The notes under the pieces: model-generated | Seen by the model: the letters and a program-made list of their open reading frames with translations, nothing else | The model's database searches: none | Told to the model about the DNA's origin: nothing | Position numbers and translations under genes: made by a program | Shown: positions 38,390 through 51,500 of the stretch, in pieces | Layout: each line of letters opens with the position of its first letter | How positions within the stretch are numbered: the stretch's first letter is position 1 | From: Xestospongia bergquistia | Taxonomy: Eukaryota > Porifera > Demospongiae > Haplosclerida > Petrosiidae | DNA: 64,000 nucleotides | Direction: 5' to 3' | NCBI GenBank assembly: GCA_963965975.1 | Contig: OZ014417.1 | Location: 2,523,821 to 2,587,820 of the forward strand

Positions 38390-38448
<59 letters not shown>

Positions 38449-38518
38449 GTGTATATAGGTATGTACGTACTTGTTAGAACACAATTTATTTTCTTTTGTA
38501 AATGTTCAATGTAAAATA

Positions 38519-41500
38519 TTAGAACTTTGATTGAGCACATATATGATTGTATCTCCTAAAACAAAAATAATGATATACCAAATATATAATTAAATTCCTT
38601 ACTCAGCATGACTATAGTTATGTTTTTGTGTGCGACAGTTCCTACCCCAATGACAATTTGATCTGTTAGTAACTTCATCTAAAAATTATAAGAGAATAAA
38701 ATTGCTACCAAGTTAATAAATAGTTAATAAATAGTTAATATATAGTTAATAAATAGTTAATATAATGTATATGTACATTCTGCAATTAGCCATTTACCAG
38801 GTAAGTCATCACTTGAAATGTCCTGTCTAAATTGATAAGCTAACTCTTTAAAGTTTTTCAAAGCACACTCATAACAAGTACGAGTTGAGGAAGATATTCT
38901 AGTAGTCCTTGTATCTAGGAGAAAAGAACAATCACTATGATCTACATATACCATAATACTACTACTGTAGTAAGCAAACTTCACACATAATAATAAAAAT
39001 GTAATTTTACTTACCAGGTGCGTGATATGTTCCATCATCTAATTTCTCTAAACAAGACTCTAACAAATCCTTTAATGATATACTCTTTTGTCTCATATAA
39101 TCCTAACAATATGTCTAAATACAATACATAATACAAAACGTTATACATACTTTTAAAACTCTTGATTCATAAACATTGTCACAAATTAAATTACCCAATA
39201 TAGTTTCATCAAAATCAATATCTATTGTAGACATCAATTAATATAATGTATCCTCTTTAACTAAGTAATCAAACTATACCTTTAAATAAATTAAGACAAC
39301 CTCTACATCCTAGTTTTCTACAGCCCCAGTACATGTGACAATAAGCTTTACTACATACATCACCTACAAAGTGAAAAAGGAAATGAAGAAGGAATGAAGA
39401 AAGGAGGTAATATATAGAAGAATTATTCATTCAAATTGTAACAATGAAACAATGCCACTATTATATATGTATTTGTATAGTTCAAAGTAAAATTAAGACA
39501 TCAAAGTTCACATTAATTAAAGGGGTTAACTCCTCCAGTTATTGTATATATGAATAGCAACTATCTTCTAAAAGTTATAAACTTATTATTCTAAAGTTAG
39601 AAATACTTAAGGAAGTTTTTCATTAAGATACATGTATATAGACTACTTCTAACTACCTTCTAGAAGTTATAAGCTCAAAGTACATCTATAATAGTTTCTA
39701 TTACTTAAGACAGTTAGTTCTATATATGTTATGGTTGTACATACATTTTTGAGGTGGTATAGTGATGTCACTATCAGATCTTCTGTCAGGCATTGGTTGT
39801 AGACAACATAAACACAATATATGATTACTGGTAATAGTACAGGTATAAGGGGGTGGAGTTGGATGAGTGGAATGACTAGTAAAGATATCGATATAACTGG
39901 GACATTGACGACATCGTGGGGGTGGAGCAGGAATCGGACTAAGAAAAATAAAAGATAGAAATAAAAAACAATAACAATTGTAGTTTGTTTTATTGGATAA
40001 TAGAACTCAATAGAAATTACATATTATATTACTGAGAATATAATTATTGGAGTAATATAGTATACTGTATTATAGTTAATCAAATCAAAGCATTCAAAAT
40101 ATATAAAGTAGCCATTGTTACTAGATACAGTTAATTTATAAGTACTTTTAATTTGCTGATGTGTGCATTACTTACAATGGATGTGATGTAATGTGAATTG
40201 GACCAGGATAAGATGGCGATGAACTGGAAAGAAAAATATGAGAAGATGAGAGAAGAGTAGCGGAGGTACTTGTACCCAGATACTGAGAGAGAGAGAGAGG
40301 AGTGTGTCATTTACCTTGAATCACTAGAACTAGTATTACTCTCATCAGTATCACTAATATCACTATTATCATCCTCATCAGTATCACATGACATCAGTTT
40401 ACGCTTTTTCTTCTTAGGAAATAACTATGTACATATTATGTAATGTAATGTATTGTAATGTAATATATTGTATTGTAATTTAATGTATGTTATTGTGTCT
40501 TGTTTAGGTTGTGTTAATAAAAGTGATTAACTTACCATATCTTTAGTGATCTTGTTCTTAGCATCTAATTCTTTGAGGTCATCATCATGTCTTTTTTTGT
40601 CTATAATATTATAAACTGTATTGCACATTAAATGTGAGATCCCCATACCTGGATTAGCTCTGAGATAGGCATCCACTAAATTATTCACAATGAAATTCTT
40701 TGTAATTCTCTCTACTGTAATACGACACTATATTAACAATAGAAGGACAATTAAATGAAATTTGTATCTAAAATATAGCAATATAATACAAGATTCAATA
40801 TTATATATAATTCAAATGAGTTAGTATGTTTAGATAGTATGTGTAGAGCATTTAATTGTGAATATAAAAGATATTTCAATGGACTCTTAAGACATTGTCA
40901 GTTGTAGTACATGTAATATTGTGGTATTTCCTTACAGCTGGGCATTGGTTGGAGTGAACCATCCATTCAGAATAACATCCTCCACAATAGGTATGTGTAC
41001 AGGGCTGTAAACTAAAGAAAGGATATATAGCAACACATAATTAAAACTACTACCACAAATATGATAGGATAATTGAAAGAAAATGACAGTCAGCCTCATG
41101 CTCATGTGGGAAGGAATGAATATTTGGGTATGAGACTATATAATATCACTAAGTCAATTACCTCACACAGTCATGAAGAATTTCCTGTTAATAAATAAGA
41201 ATATTATATTGTAAAATTTGTTGTCTTTTACCTGACAGATTTCACAAATTAGTGTTTCTTCAATGGAGTCCTTTTTATTTAGTGAGGGTTGGGTAAGTGA
41301 TGTGTCCAACTTCTTATCATCACATTTCTCCTCAGTCTTCTCTTCAACTTCCTTCTCCTTTGTTGTCTCTTCATCTTCCTTTAGTTTCTTTAATGGTGGA
41401 GCATCTATTGTGTCTTCCTAAAGAGATCATTACTTAGAATAACTCAAAGCATATGTTACCAGCTACTAAACATTATCTCTACATCAATACAATAGTTATA

Positions 41501-42809
41501 GTATACCTCTTTGTTTCTCTTTTTAGTTGAGTCCTTACTCTCTTCATATATTTCATCTAAAACCAAAAACATAACATGTAGCATACTATATTAATGTACT
41601 ATCTAATTGTTATAAAGCGTTTTAAAATAATTGTGTTTATTAATAAGTAATAACAGGGACAAAAAGGAACAGGGTCAGCAACAAAAATTCAAAAATACCA
41701 AAATAAGAAAAGCCATATTGTAGTAAGTATGATAAACAGAGAGAGAGAAAGAAAAACTAAGTAAGCAATTGAAATTAAAGGCTGAAAATAATGCTATATT
41801 ATAATTAATCATCTTATTTATATTGTAATAGAATATTTACCATGTGTTAAGTCCTCTTCATTATATTGCTGAGTCATCTCTAGAGTAGGTTCAATGTCAT
41901 TAGATTGAGAGGAACGAAGATCAACAAATTTATATCCAATATCTATAAAACAAATATTAATAGTAAACTTATAATAACACAAGTCATCACTTCCACAATA
42001 GATATACAACAATTGTTATATGTAATTTTAAGTACATGTATAAATAACATTCTAAAGTTCTAATATTAACAAACTGATATTATTTTATTTAATGGACTTA
42101 CTATCTTTAGCATTGTCTTTACGAAACACAACACGAATTATCATAGAATTAGTTAACTTGACCTGTTGAGTACAAGACAAGTGTTACTATAGTACATATA
42201 ATAGAAGAAATATTTGAAGTAATTGTCATGGTAACAACAACATTACATCATTACATTATTATATTATGACTAATGTAATGATACACTATTCATGTACTTG
42301 TATTTATTCATATCATGTGTTTATTGACCTGATCTTTATTCACTTTATTATTATCAACTAAGGTACCATTTGTACTGTAAAAGAAAACACAACATCCAAT
42401 AATAAAATGAATTGTATCTTTTAAAATTAATATAAACTATATTAACTGGGTTGTCTACATAAGAATGTCAATCACACAATGTGTGTGTCTTATTACATGT
42501 TTGCAACATGTATTTTCATGTTTTACCTTGTATCCTTTAACCAGATATCACCTTGTTCATCACGTATCAAAGAACAATGACATGTTGATACATGTTTATT
42601 GTCTGGAATCACAACATCTGAATCTGTAAGAGACAAAGGTACTGGTTACGTGTAGTCAAGCCACACCTATTAAGTAGATTCTTAGTTTGTGTCTAACCTT
42701 TTCCTCTACCAATAGTAAAAGCTCTCCCTATAATAGGAATACGGTCCTCGGTGTCCCTATCGAGTGATACCAGTTGTCCCCAAGGCTCCTTCAAATCCTG
42801 GGAAGACAT
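38519..42809 (-). CDS. CHFR: E3 ubiquitin ligase CHFR (FHA, RING, PBZ)
   Basis: Twenty exons give 573 aa; human CHFR is 664 aa. Starts MSSQDLKEPWGQLVSL. FHA domain: IGRAFTIGRGK, then HCSLIRDEQGDIWLKDT and TNGTLVDNNKVNKD. Acidic/Lys-rich linker. RING (C3HC4): LICEICQEILHDCVSLQPC, CTHTYCGGCY, then QCPACRITVERITKN over a splice junction. The CHFR cysteine-rich region follows (CLCCLQPMPDRR, CHMYWGCRKLGC). The PBZ poly(ADP-ribose)-binding zinc finger is split: NCHWGRNCRTQKHNYSHA, then YNHIC from a last exon at 38519-38555. Without that exon the finger would be incomplete. CHFR is the antephase mitotic checkpoint ligase. Exon 8 (41162-41184) is a 23-nt microexon. Divergent from SMIM14, with GGCGTGG 13 bp upstream of its ATG. 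Confidence 0.95.
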
Positions 42810-42886
42810 AACTCCAAAAAAGGCGTGGCTCTTGATCTTTCAGCCACACCTTCAATTATAATCGATGTAAACAAAAACATTCCGTA
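42810..42886. promoter_or_regulatory. Shared divergent promoter, CHFR / SMIM14
   Basis: 77 bp between divergent start codons. It contains GGCGTGG at 42822-42828 and a CCACACC box on the opposite side. Confidence 0.6.
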
Positions 42887-43812
42887 ATGGCTGAAGGAGG
42901 TTTCTCTGGTGGTTTCGACGAGTGTATATGTGCTTGTATATACGCCATGAGAAGGTTCATGGCAGCTGTAAGTTGACTCTTAACGTAATATATCAATAAC
43001 TGTCCATGTTGTATTATAGATTAGAGCACAAAACCTTTGTTCAGATACTGGTTGCCTGGATCAATGTAAGTTAGTTTATGGCAGTTATCTATTAAAGACT
43101 GCACTTAATGTAATCTAGTTCAATACTATAGTAGGCGTGGTTAATTTTGCACACAATGGAATTGTATTTTTGTCTGTTGGTAAACACTAACATTCATATT
43201 ATATATACCTGATTGAGATATGTCACTAAATGACTTATACATATAGTTTGGAGGTAGAGTTGTATGTGCACTAACAACCTTTGCCATGTCTACCTTTACT
43301 AGTATCATTACTTTGTACATCATTGTCATTCTAATATCTAGATCCCAGTCTGCAACAACCACCTGTTACTAGTGAATATACACAACTACTTATGATTCTC
43401 TTTATATGGATCGTCATTGCCATAATAATGTATATATACAGGTAATAATATAATTATTATTATCTGCTTATAAGGATTTTATTTGTATTTAGACCCAATA
43501 GCTTACGATCACCAAGAAAAGCTCGATCAATGGGAGATAGAGTGAGTTATTAACACAGTCATTGAAGTGTGTTAAATGTATATGCTAAGATCACCATGGC
43601 AATGCCTATATAGTTTATAACTACAATGCATGTGTATATACTATATCTGTAAGTATTAATTATCTTATTGAGGTGGATGCATTTGATTGGCTATAGGTCA
43701 TGTGACTATGATTAATTGTAACACATGTATCCATATACCAGTAATGTATTGACTGTATTTTTGTTTTATGTTATCGCAGGATGGGTCTGGGGCCCCTCCC
43801 ACTGTCAATTAA
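42887..43812 (+). CDS. SMIM14: Small integral membrane protein 14
   Basis: Five exons (42887-42967, 43020-43065, 43342-43441, 43493-43541, 43780-43812) give 102 aa; the human protein is 99 aa. Family signatures: MAEGGF start, cysteine-rich DECICACIYAMRRF, CSDTGCLDQ, a single hydrophobic segment LLMILFIWIVIAIIMYIY, then a short basic/proline tail with RPNSLRSP and a GSGAPP end resembling the human C-terminus. It is predicted to be a single-pass ER/Golgi-type membrane protein of unknown role. Confidence 0.92.
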
Positions 43813-44375
43813 GCTGCAGGCATATAACTCATTGTGAATCAGTATTATTAACACAATTATATAATTATTAATTATAATATTAATTTTATTAATTATTATT
43901 ATGTGTTTTTATGCTATTTGTAATAATAATTGTTATCAGATCTTTCTCTGCCTGCTAAAAAATTTAAACATATTATGAGAAGGTGACGTATTAAAACTGA
44001 ACAAGGGAACATATATGATATTATAATTCTTGAGCCCAAGTCTGTAAAATAAGTATTAAAAATATTCTTTGAACATTCCATTTCAACATGGCACTTCCTG
44101 TTTTTTCTAATTGACACGTCTATATGATTACCATGCTAACCTCATGTACGTTAAATATACTTGCCAGATGATGTAGAAGATACATTTACTAAGAAAATCA
44201 TTGGATCATTGAAATGATAGTATACTTTTAAAAGTATTTAACAATGATAGTATTATAACAATAACTCATTCACTAGTGGATGTTATGATAAATGAAGATA
44301 TGTTCTATATATACAAAGTTGTTGAAGTGATTATATCTTTTATAAACTGCACATCTTTTACCAATTGTTCCAACC
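43813..44375. other. Convergent 3' spacer, SMIM14 / CHFR-like
   Basis: 563 bp of AT-rich DNA with no exon supported; holds the 3' ends of the two convergent genes. Confidence 0.5.
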
Positions 44376-46534
44376 TCAATAGGCTCTATACACTCCTGCA
44401 TAGCTCCAATAATCATCATAACCCCCACCATCATAGTACTCATCATCATCTTCATCTTCATCAGAATAGTACTCGTCATCGTCATATTCATTATCAGAGT
44501 ACTCGTTGTCATCATAGTACTCATCAGAGTACTCATTGTCATCAGAGTACTCGTCATTATCAGAGTACTCATCTTCGTCAGAGTATTCATCTTCATCATT
44601 ATCATCATCACTGTAGTACTCACTATCCTCATCTTCATTGTTACTAATGTCACTGCGTACTTCACTAAAAATGTTATAACACTTTATCATTGAACATATA
44701 AATCACCTTGAATGAGAGCCATGTATAACAGTGAAACCAGACATAGTGATCTTGTTAGGAAACAACTTTAATAAGAGATATGATAAAATAAAAATAGATA
44801 AAACAATGACATTATACAATGTATTTACCATATCTTCAGTGATTTTGCTTTTTGTATCTAAATCTTTGAGCTCTTCATCAGATCTTTTCTTGTCTGAAGT
44901 AAGACATGTTATGTAATACCATGTATATGTATATGTATATGCTGTATATATAGGGTATATAGGGTATATATAGGGTATATAGGGTATATATAGGGTATAT
45001 AGGGTGTATATAGGGTATATAGGGTGTATATAGGGTATATATATGGTAAGAGTATATAGGGTGTATATAGGGTATATAGGGTGTATATAGGGTATATATA
45101 TGGTATATAGGGTATATATATCTTATGATACAATTTACTATTATTATGTTCATACACATTTTTACACAATTTTATTTATTTCCAGTTTTTTATTCTTATA
45201 TTATGTACTACAGTATGCTTGACATTTCAAGATTATGCTTTCACAATTACATACCAGGATGAACTTTCAAATATGCCTCCACTATATTATTGATAGTGAC
45301 ATTCTTAGAAACTCCATACACGGTTTCACAACACTAAATAAGTAAATAACAATACTCAATTAAAACTATTGCATTTTAAACATACAGTAGGACATTGATC
45401 AGAGAGCTTCATCCAGGTACAATAGCATCCAGCACAATAGTTATGCAAACAAGGCTGTAAACTATTAGAGAAATAAATACAACAATATAATTATAGATAG
45501 ATTATATATTATTATATATTATTGTTATACATTTACCTCACACAGTCATGCATAATGTCCTATAATAAGAGGTAATAGAGATGTAATATTACTTTATATA
45601 TAAGGTAACTTACCAAGCAAATGTTACAGATTAATATGTCTTTGATGGTATTGGACATGTCGTATGTAGGCTTAGCTTCCTTTTCCATTGTCCTGTTCTC
45701 AGTCTTTCCACAATTACATTTCTTTGATGATGGAGTGTCTTCCTAGTAATGTACATAGGAATTACATCATACAAAGTAGACTTTATTCCAGTAGCACACA
45801 CCTCTGAGCTTTTTCTTTTTAGTTGACCTCTTCTGTTTGATTGTACTATACAATTTCTTGTCTTTGCAGGACTAACTGAGCTCAATGCTGAGGGACTAGC
45901 TAAGTGCTTAGTTGACTTCATTTTATTTGCTTGACTAGCTGAGGTCTGTTTTGATTCCTCTTTCTTTGCTGGAGTAGCTAAGTGTTTAGTTGACTCCATT
46001 TTATATGATGGACTAGTTGAGTGTTCAGTTAATTCCATTCCATTTATATGTATTTCAACAGTTGATTCTTTTGCTGTCATCTGATTAGTTAAACCAGCTG
46101 ATAGAGATGATTGCTTTATTTCTATTTCAATTACCTTTGTCTTTGAATCATTTGGTAATTCTTTTATTTGCTCCTCATCTAAAAAATATTTAAGTTGTTT
46201 TTACAATATATCAATTAAACACATAGTTAGTAAAGTAAAAAGCCTAAGAATCTATATTTGAATATATTTCAATTATATATATATATATATATACACACAT
46301 ACATACATACATACATATAGATACCTTGTGGTATGTACTCAATGGTGTCCTCCAAACCACGAGGATCTTCTTCAGTTAATGGATGTAACAAGTCATTGAA
46401 TTTGTATGACACATCTACATAAAGTTAACAATTATTATTTATAATGTATAATATATCATACTGGCTTCTGGTGATTTCTTGTTGAATACAATTCTAATCA
46501 CAGCTCCATCAACTAATTTGACCTACATAAATAT

Positions 46535-46570
<36 letters not shown>

Positions 46571-47812
46571 GTAAATATTAAAATATTATAAAGATATCAA
46601 CTATATATAACTTATTCAGTTGCATGTCTTAATTTAGTGAGTACAGTTATAATTAATTTTATATCTAACACAATTTTGAATTCATTACTAAAGCTATATA
46701 TGGTCGTTTCTTTCCTGCTGTTCTGAGAATAAAACTTAGATATCACATAGTGGGAATGTTTCATTGGTACAAGTTTTGTGAAAACTATATTAGGACATTT
46801 TCATATTTTGGAGATTAACTTGATGAGATAACGATCTGTTAGGTGATAGAAAGGAACTAGTAGTGGCTGAAAATAGCAGTACATAAACATTCTTTGATGG
46901 TTGACAAGATAAAGCTCAAAGAGTTGCTTCTTCATCTTGGTAGTATACATTCAAATTTTATTTTTCACTATTTAAAATTTTATGATAAGCAATCATATCA
47001 CAAAAAACATGAAACTTTGTTCCATATAAAAACTTCTCCCTATATTGTAGTTAATGCTGTGATAACTACAATACTACAATAGTGATTATTACATTAACTA
47101 TAAATTAACGCATTTATTATGACCTAGTTAATGATGATTGTAACTGAAATTAATACTACATATAGTGAGGATTTCTGTCCATTTGAATGACTGTAAAGTA
47201 AATAAGCTTTGATCTAAAGCTGCTCATGTTAATTATTCAGTTAATTAAATAATTAATAATTAATATATTTAGGTGCATATTATATAATGGTCAATATTAT
47301 ATTGTTATACATATAACATAGTGTCAGTACTACTATTATGAGACTTAATATACTACAAGGACTAGCTAATAGTCAATTACTACCTTGTCATTATGTACTA
47401 GTCGGTCATCAACTAGAGTGCCATTGTGACTAAAAAAAGTGAACAATATATACTAATACAATACTTTAAAAATTACATGAATCAAATGCAATCATTACTA
47501 TAATGGCTCTAGCACAAACTATATAGTACCTTGTGTCATTTAACCAAATGTCACCTTGTTCATCACGTATTACTGAACAATGAGATGCTGATACAAAACA
47601 ATTGTTTGAAATCACAAGATTTGAATCTACCAAGTAGAGAAAATAGTCCAATAGAATCATATACAATTACTGTCTATATATGAACTGCAGCTGATGCGTA
47701 CAGTTAATTCTCATAACTCACTTTTTCCTCTTCCAATAGTAAAGTTGTTTTCTATGACAGGAGTATACTGTCCTCCTTCTAACGACACCAACCGGGCCCA
47801 AGGCTCTTTCAT
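44376..47812 (-). CDS. CHFR-like paralogue: FHA-RING with acidic D/E/S/Y tail
   Basis: Thirteen exons give about 493 aa. Starts MKEPWARLVSLEGG. FHA: NNFTIGRGKS, HCSVIRDEQGDIWLND, SHNGTLVDDRLV. A Ser/Thr/Lys linker (45802-46178) carries two STKHLA[TS]P repeats. RING: ILICNICL, DIMHDCVSLQPC, HNYCAGCY, QCPTC. Exon lengths through FHA and RING mirror the adjacent CHFR (97, 46, 61, 23, 76, 79 and 65 nt in both), including the 23-nt microexon (45537-45559), so it is a tandem duplicate. After the exon matching CHFR exon 12 it diverges. The last exon (44376-44664) encodes ~95 aa of DEYSDNEYSDE-type acidic repeats ending GVYRAY, with no Cys-rich region and no PBZ finger. It is probably a ubiquitin ligase with FHA phosphopeptide reading but without poly(ADP-ribose) binding (inference). 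Confidence 0.85.
44440..44640 (-). repeat. Coding minisatellite for D/E/S/Y repeats
   Basis: Imperfect 9-18-bp repeats (minus-strand GAGTACTCTGATGA-like) encode the acidic tail of the CHFR-like protein. Frame is kept throughout. Confidence 0.8.
44945..45118. repeat. TATATAGGG minisatellite
   Basis: Repeated TATATAGGGTATATAGGG(T/G) units over ~170 bp in the intron between the 45255-45333 and 44829-44893 exons of the CHFR-like gene. The GGG-containing unit faintly recalls telomere repeats but the register is different. Confidence 0.85.
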
Positions 47813-48026
47813 TTTGCCACTACACTGCTCAGACGAAAAGAGACTACCCATTAACACATTTCACAGCTTCCACGTGGTGCGTCCCTTGACAGCCACGCCT
47901 CCGAGCGAAAAGGCATTCGCTCGCAGGCGTGGCTGTCTGGGGAACGAGACTACTTTATATTACAATTATCATTAGCAATTTAGTTTTGCGTAATAAATAA
48001 TATTAACAAAAATGCACACATAGTAA
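47813..48026. promoter_or_regulatory. Spacer upstream of CHFR-like gene with CCACGCC hairpin
   Basis: Positions 47891-47934 form a hairpin with 19-bp arms (one mismatch) made of AGCCACGCCT and AGGCGTGGCT ends, about 80 bp upstream of the CHFR-like ATG. The rest is the 3' flank of KXD1. Confidence 0.6.
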
Positions 48027-48479
48027 TCATCTGTCATCTAAATTGTTGTCTTTTCTATAATTGGCTTCTGCTAAGGCATATGCTTCAGGATAAGTGGCTG
48101 CAACTTTCGCTTTGAGGTGACGAATCCGTCTAAAAATAGAGTCCAATTGTTTCTTCATATCTATTAACAATTTACTAGTTTGTCGAAATTCAGCAGCACA
48201 GTTCTGAAACGTGGACTCAGATATATCGTTAAGTGAAGTCAGTTTCCAGTTAGCTAATTCAAGTGCCTGCATCATCTGTGCTTGGTCTTGTCTGATGGCT
48301 ACAATGTTCTCATGATGCATAAGATTTGTAAGACGTACCTCCAAGGGCTCTGGGTGTGCGGGATCGGTTGTTAATTGTATATGTTCGTCTACTGTAGAGC
48401 AGGAAGAGGATTCAGCTTGAGTTTCTGTCTCTTCTACCTGAGGATTTTCAGATAGTATGCTATCATCAATAGTGGCCAT
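48027..48479 (-). CDS. KXD1: KxDL motif-containing protein 1, BORC subunit
   Basis: Single open frame of 150 aa beginning MATIDDSILSENPQ. The C-terminal half is helical and matches the KxDL domain: FRQTSKLLIDMKKQLDSIFRRIRHLKAKV, with KQLDSIFRRIR as the signature. In animals KXD1 is part of BORC, which couples lysosomes to Arl8 and kinesin. The N-terminal ~45 aa is acidic and low complexity. Start set at 48479; an upstream in-frame codon lies in the shared promoter. Intronless. Head-to-head with a BBOX-like gene (58 bp). Confidence 0.9.
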   Translation of the reverse strand: MATIDDSILSENPQVEETETQAESSSCSTVDEHIQLTTDPAHPEPLEVRLTNLMHHENIVAIRQDQAQMMQALELANWKLTSLNDISESTFQNCAAEFRQTSKLLIDMKKQLDSIFRRIRHLKAKVAATYPEAYALAEANYRKDNNLDDR

Positions 48480-48537
48480 TTTGTAGGCGTGACTTAACAA
48501 ACTGTCCGCCCACTCAATAACTCATACAAGTAGGAAA
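48480..48537. promoter_or_regulatory. Shared divergent promoter, KXD1 / BBOX-like 1
   Basis: Only 58 bp separate the start codons, the shortest divergent spacing in the window. Includes AGGCGTGAC at 48485 and CCGCCCAC at 48505. Confidence 0.55.
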
Positions 48538-51500
48538 ATGTCACATACTGGACTATTTCGCTTAAGGTCTTCTCCACTGAATGGAATGGCCAGCAGATTT
48601 ATGTCATCTATAGTAAGCAGACCGTCAGATGTCAAAATTGTTGAAAATGGAAATAAACTTGATCTAGTTTGGGAAGGAGATGAAAAGTGGAGATTTCACT
48701 CCATTTGGTTACGACACAACTGTCAATGTATGGAGTGTCTGTCTCCAGAAGGTCAAAAAACAGCATTTCTGGAACAGTCCTTTCGAAATGGGATATCTAC
48801 TTCATTCAAAATTGCATCAGCAAAAATAGAAGGTGAATGAATAGGATACATGGTTATGGTTTACTTACATTAACGGAAACACAAGATTTTCTAATGTAGA
48901 GGTCATATGTACAGAAGTAACTTAAGTGTACTAAACTAATTTAGAGTAGAGGTGGTACACCCTCTTTTATGGTAAAATATTTCAAGCTAAGGTAAATTTC
49001 ATAGAGAGAGATTTTTGTTAATCACCTAGTTTTGTCATTTATTTGCAAAGAAAAGGACTTTGGCTTGACATTAGTAGCTTATTAGATGATATACTTTCAC
49101 AAGTAGTTTTAAGGCAAAAGCCCCTTTCCTTGCAGCAACTTGCATTGGTGAGTGTATGAACTTTCAATATATATAATGAAATTCACAATGACCATCCCAC
49201 TATTAGACAGTTTAGTTTTTAATGTAATAATGAAAATTGGCTTGCTTTCTATTTGCCAACTCTTGCCTTGAGAGAATGCATTGTAATAGTTAAAATACAT
49301 AAAGTAGAGGAAATATATAGACTTAGAAGAGACTTTGATCATCAAAGATCCTGTTATATTGTTTGTAATTGCTTGTTTCTGCTATACCTGATACAGTATG
49401 AACTGTTTATACATAAATTATAATTCATTGACCAATCACATAATATAATTGTAATGGTCTATGTACTTGTATAGATCAAGCAATGAATTGATTTGACTTA
49501 TTTGATAGCATCATTTGTTGTGTATTATGTCTGTATATATAAAAGTCATAGTTGATGAGCAAAACACAAACCCAACACCTAACATTTCCTTATTACCATT
49601 TGGTATAAACAACTATACTTAAGGGGAAGATTACAAGCACATACTGTGTAAACACTTAGTAAATAAAGTATATTAAGATATAGCAAATGTTGTATTTCAT
49701 AAATTGTCTGCCTGGGTTGTGAAGCATATTTTTGTCACTGGAGCTAGAGTTTCATGTTGATTAGACATTACATTTCATAGGAGAAAGTATATCTGTTAAT
49801 TGGAATGCAGGGAAATGGAGTCATTCTGGTCACTTTCCTATTCAATGGCTAAGTGAAAACAAGTATTCAGAGAAAAAGGAAAGACACTTACCAACTGTAG
49901 TGAGTTTTAATTAAAAAATAACGTTTGAGTTTTGCTTGTATTATTTGATATTAGACAGCTCTTCCTAAGATTTCCTACTTGGATGTCACTGAAACTGATA
50001 AAGGATTGTGGAAGTAAATTGAGATTACTAACATTAAGAGTAATGATTCCTACTTTTCAATAATTTCTATATGCATCTTATTGTATAAGATACTATTGTT
50101 CAGTATCTTGTGTAGAATATGGTAATGACCCTAATTTTAGCATATAACTTGCTTTGTAATATTGTAACAACAAGTGATTATTACAAGACAGTGCATACTT
50201 CTTAAATTATAAATGTAGTCAGGTATATACATACTGATACTAAATGGCATAGGTTGCTTACAAACATCAAACAATATGGTATGTCTCTTGTTCATAATGT
50301 TCCCACTACAGAGGAAGGTTTAAGAAAGGTATAGACTATGTGTACACATGCGTATGAGCTCCTATCAATTAACTATAGGTAGCAGAGAAGATTGGTCCCA
50401 TTCAAGGAAATAACAGAGATGGGGAGGTCAGCAGGTCATTAATTCATGCATGCAAAAGACATATAATTTACTATAGATCTCTTCAGTTGTATGTAAGGAG
50501 AATCCATTAAATGTAGCGTATATGGAATCCCCTCTTTCACTTCACTCTGATCAATCATTCAATCAAACTCCACCTGGAGTCATGATGTTACATTCTATAA
50601 GGTAGTAGTATTTGCTTTAAGCATACAAACTCATTCCAATGCATTGTTAAGGCTGGGGATGAGGCTATAGCAAATGTTAACAACACTGCATGCTAATTGT
50701 TCTTTTATATCACACAGGAATGATGACTGTATTGTTGGAGGAGAGACCATCTTGTTAGATGCTTACCCTATTGTAGAGGAATTAAGAACAAAGTATCCAA
50801 AACATTTTAAAGTTCTTACAAATGTATTTGTCCGTTTCAAAAATAGAGTTTTCTGTGACAAGTAATGACAGCAATACCACTTTATGTGACATGACTTATG
50901 TTTCTCTTTAATATAATAGTGATGACTTGGCAGAAACTAGTTCTCAAGGCACCCATTTAGAAGTAGATAACCTTGGACGGGTTAGAAAATAAAGCTTGTT
51001 CTTAGCTTAATTTGTATATTTTGTATAGCTTGTAAGAATTCGTTGGAGTCCTCTGTTTGAATGTGCACAAAATATATCAATGGTCTGTCTTTAGAATAAA
51101 AATGATATACTATTATATGACATTTAGAATCAAATGGAGGAGTATTATGAAGCTTATATTCTCTTGTATGAAATGATTGAGAATTCAAAAAATCAAGTAA
51201 TGTTGTAGTTTATGTTGTTTACCAGACATATCACACATCTACTTGATTAATTTATCATTGGTAGATTGTTCATCGTTTGTTACCAGGTGAACTGTATGTT
51301 GTTGATAATTGTCGAGTACTTCATGGCAGGACTAATTTCAAACTTAATGGAGGAGTAAGACATATGATGGTAATTAAAAGATACACATGTACTGTATACA
51401 TTGTAAACATTAGTGTGTTATTTTAATCATGATTAATTAGATTGCATTTAAGAATAATATTATGTATTTTGCTTTGGTAGTTTATCTTAACTTTGTGATC

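Larger units (their letters stand above)
33944..38442. repeat. Copy B of large direct duplication
   Basis: Same order as copy A. Differences: the GGCGGGAAA-bearing unit is tandemly doubled (34330-34480), an extra (CA)n unit lies near 35165, and the copy A segment 31642-32083 is absent, with a GA-rich patch of about 55 bp (38055-38107) in its place. Other differences are scattered point changes, so the duplication is recent. Confidence 0.9.

Noticed and set aside
27656..38442. CRISPR-like or phage-type array
   Set aside because: Repeats are long, irregular and in animal nuclear DNA with spliced genes around; no direct repeat/spacer regularity.
44276..44665. His-rich and Met/Thr-rich frames over the acidic tail
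   Set aside because: Other frames of the D/E/S/Y coding minisatellite; only the acidic frame joins the CHFR-like exons in phase.
44945..45118. Interstitial telomere array
   Set aside because: Units are TATATAGGG-type, not the TTAGGG register expected for animal telomeres, and lie in an intron.
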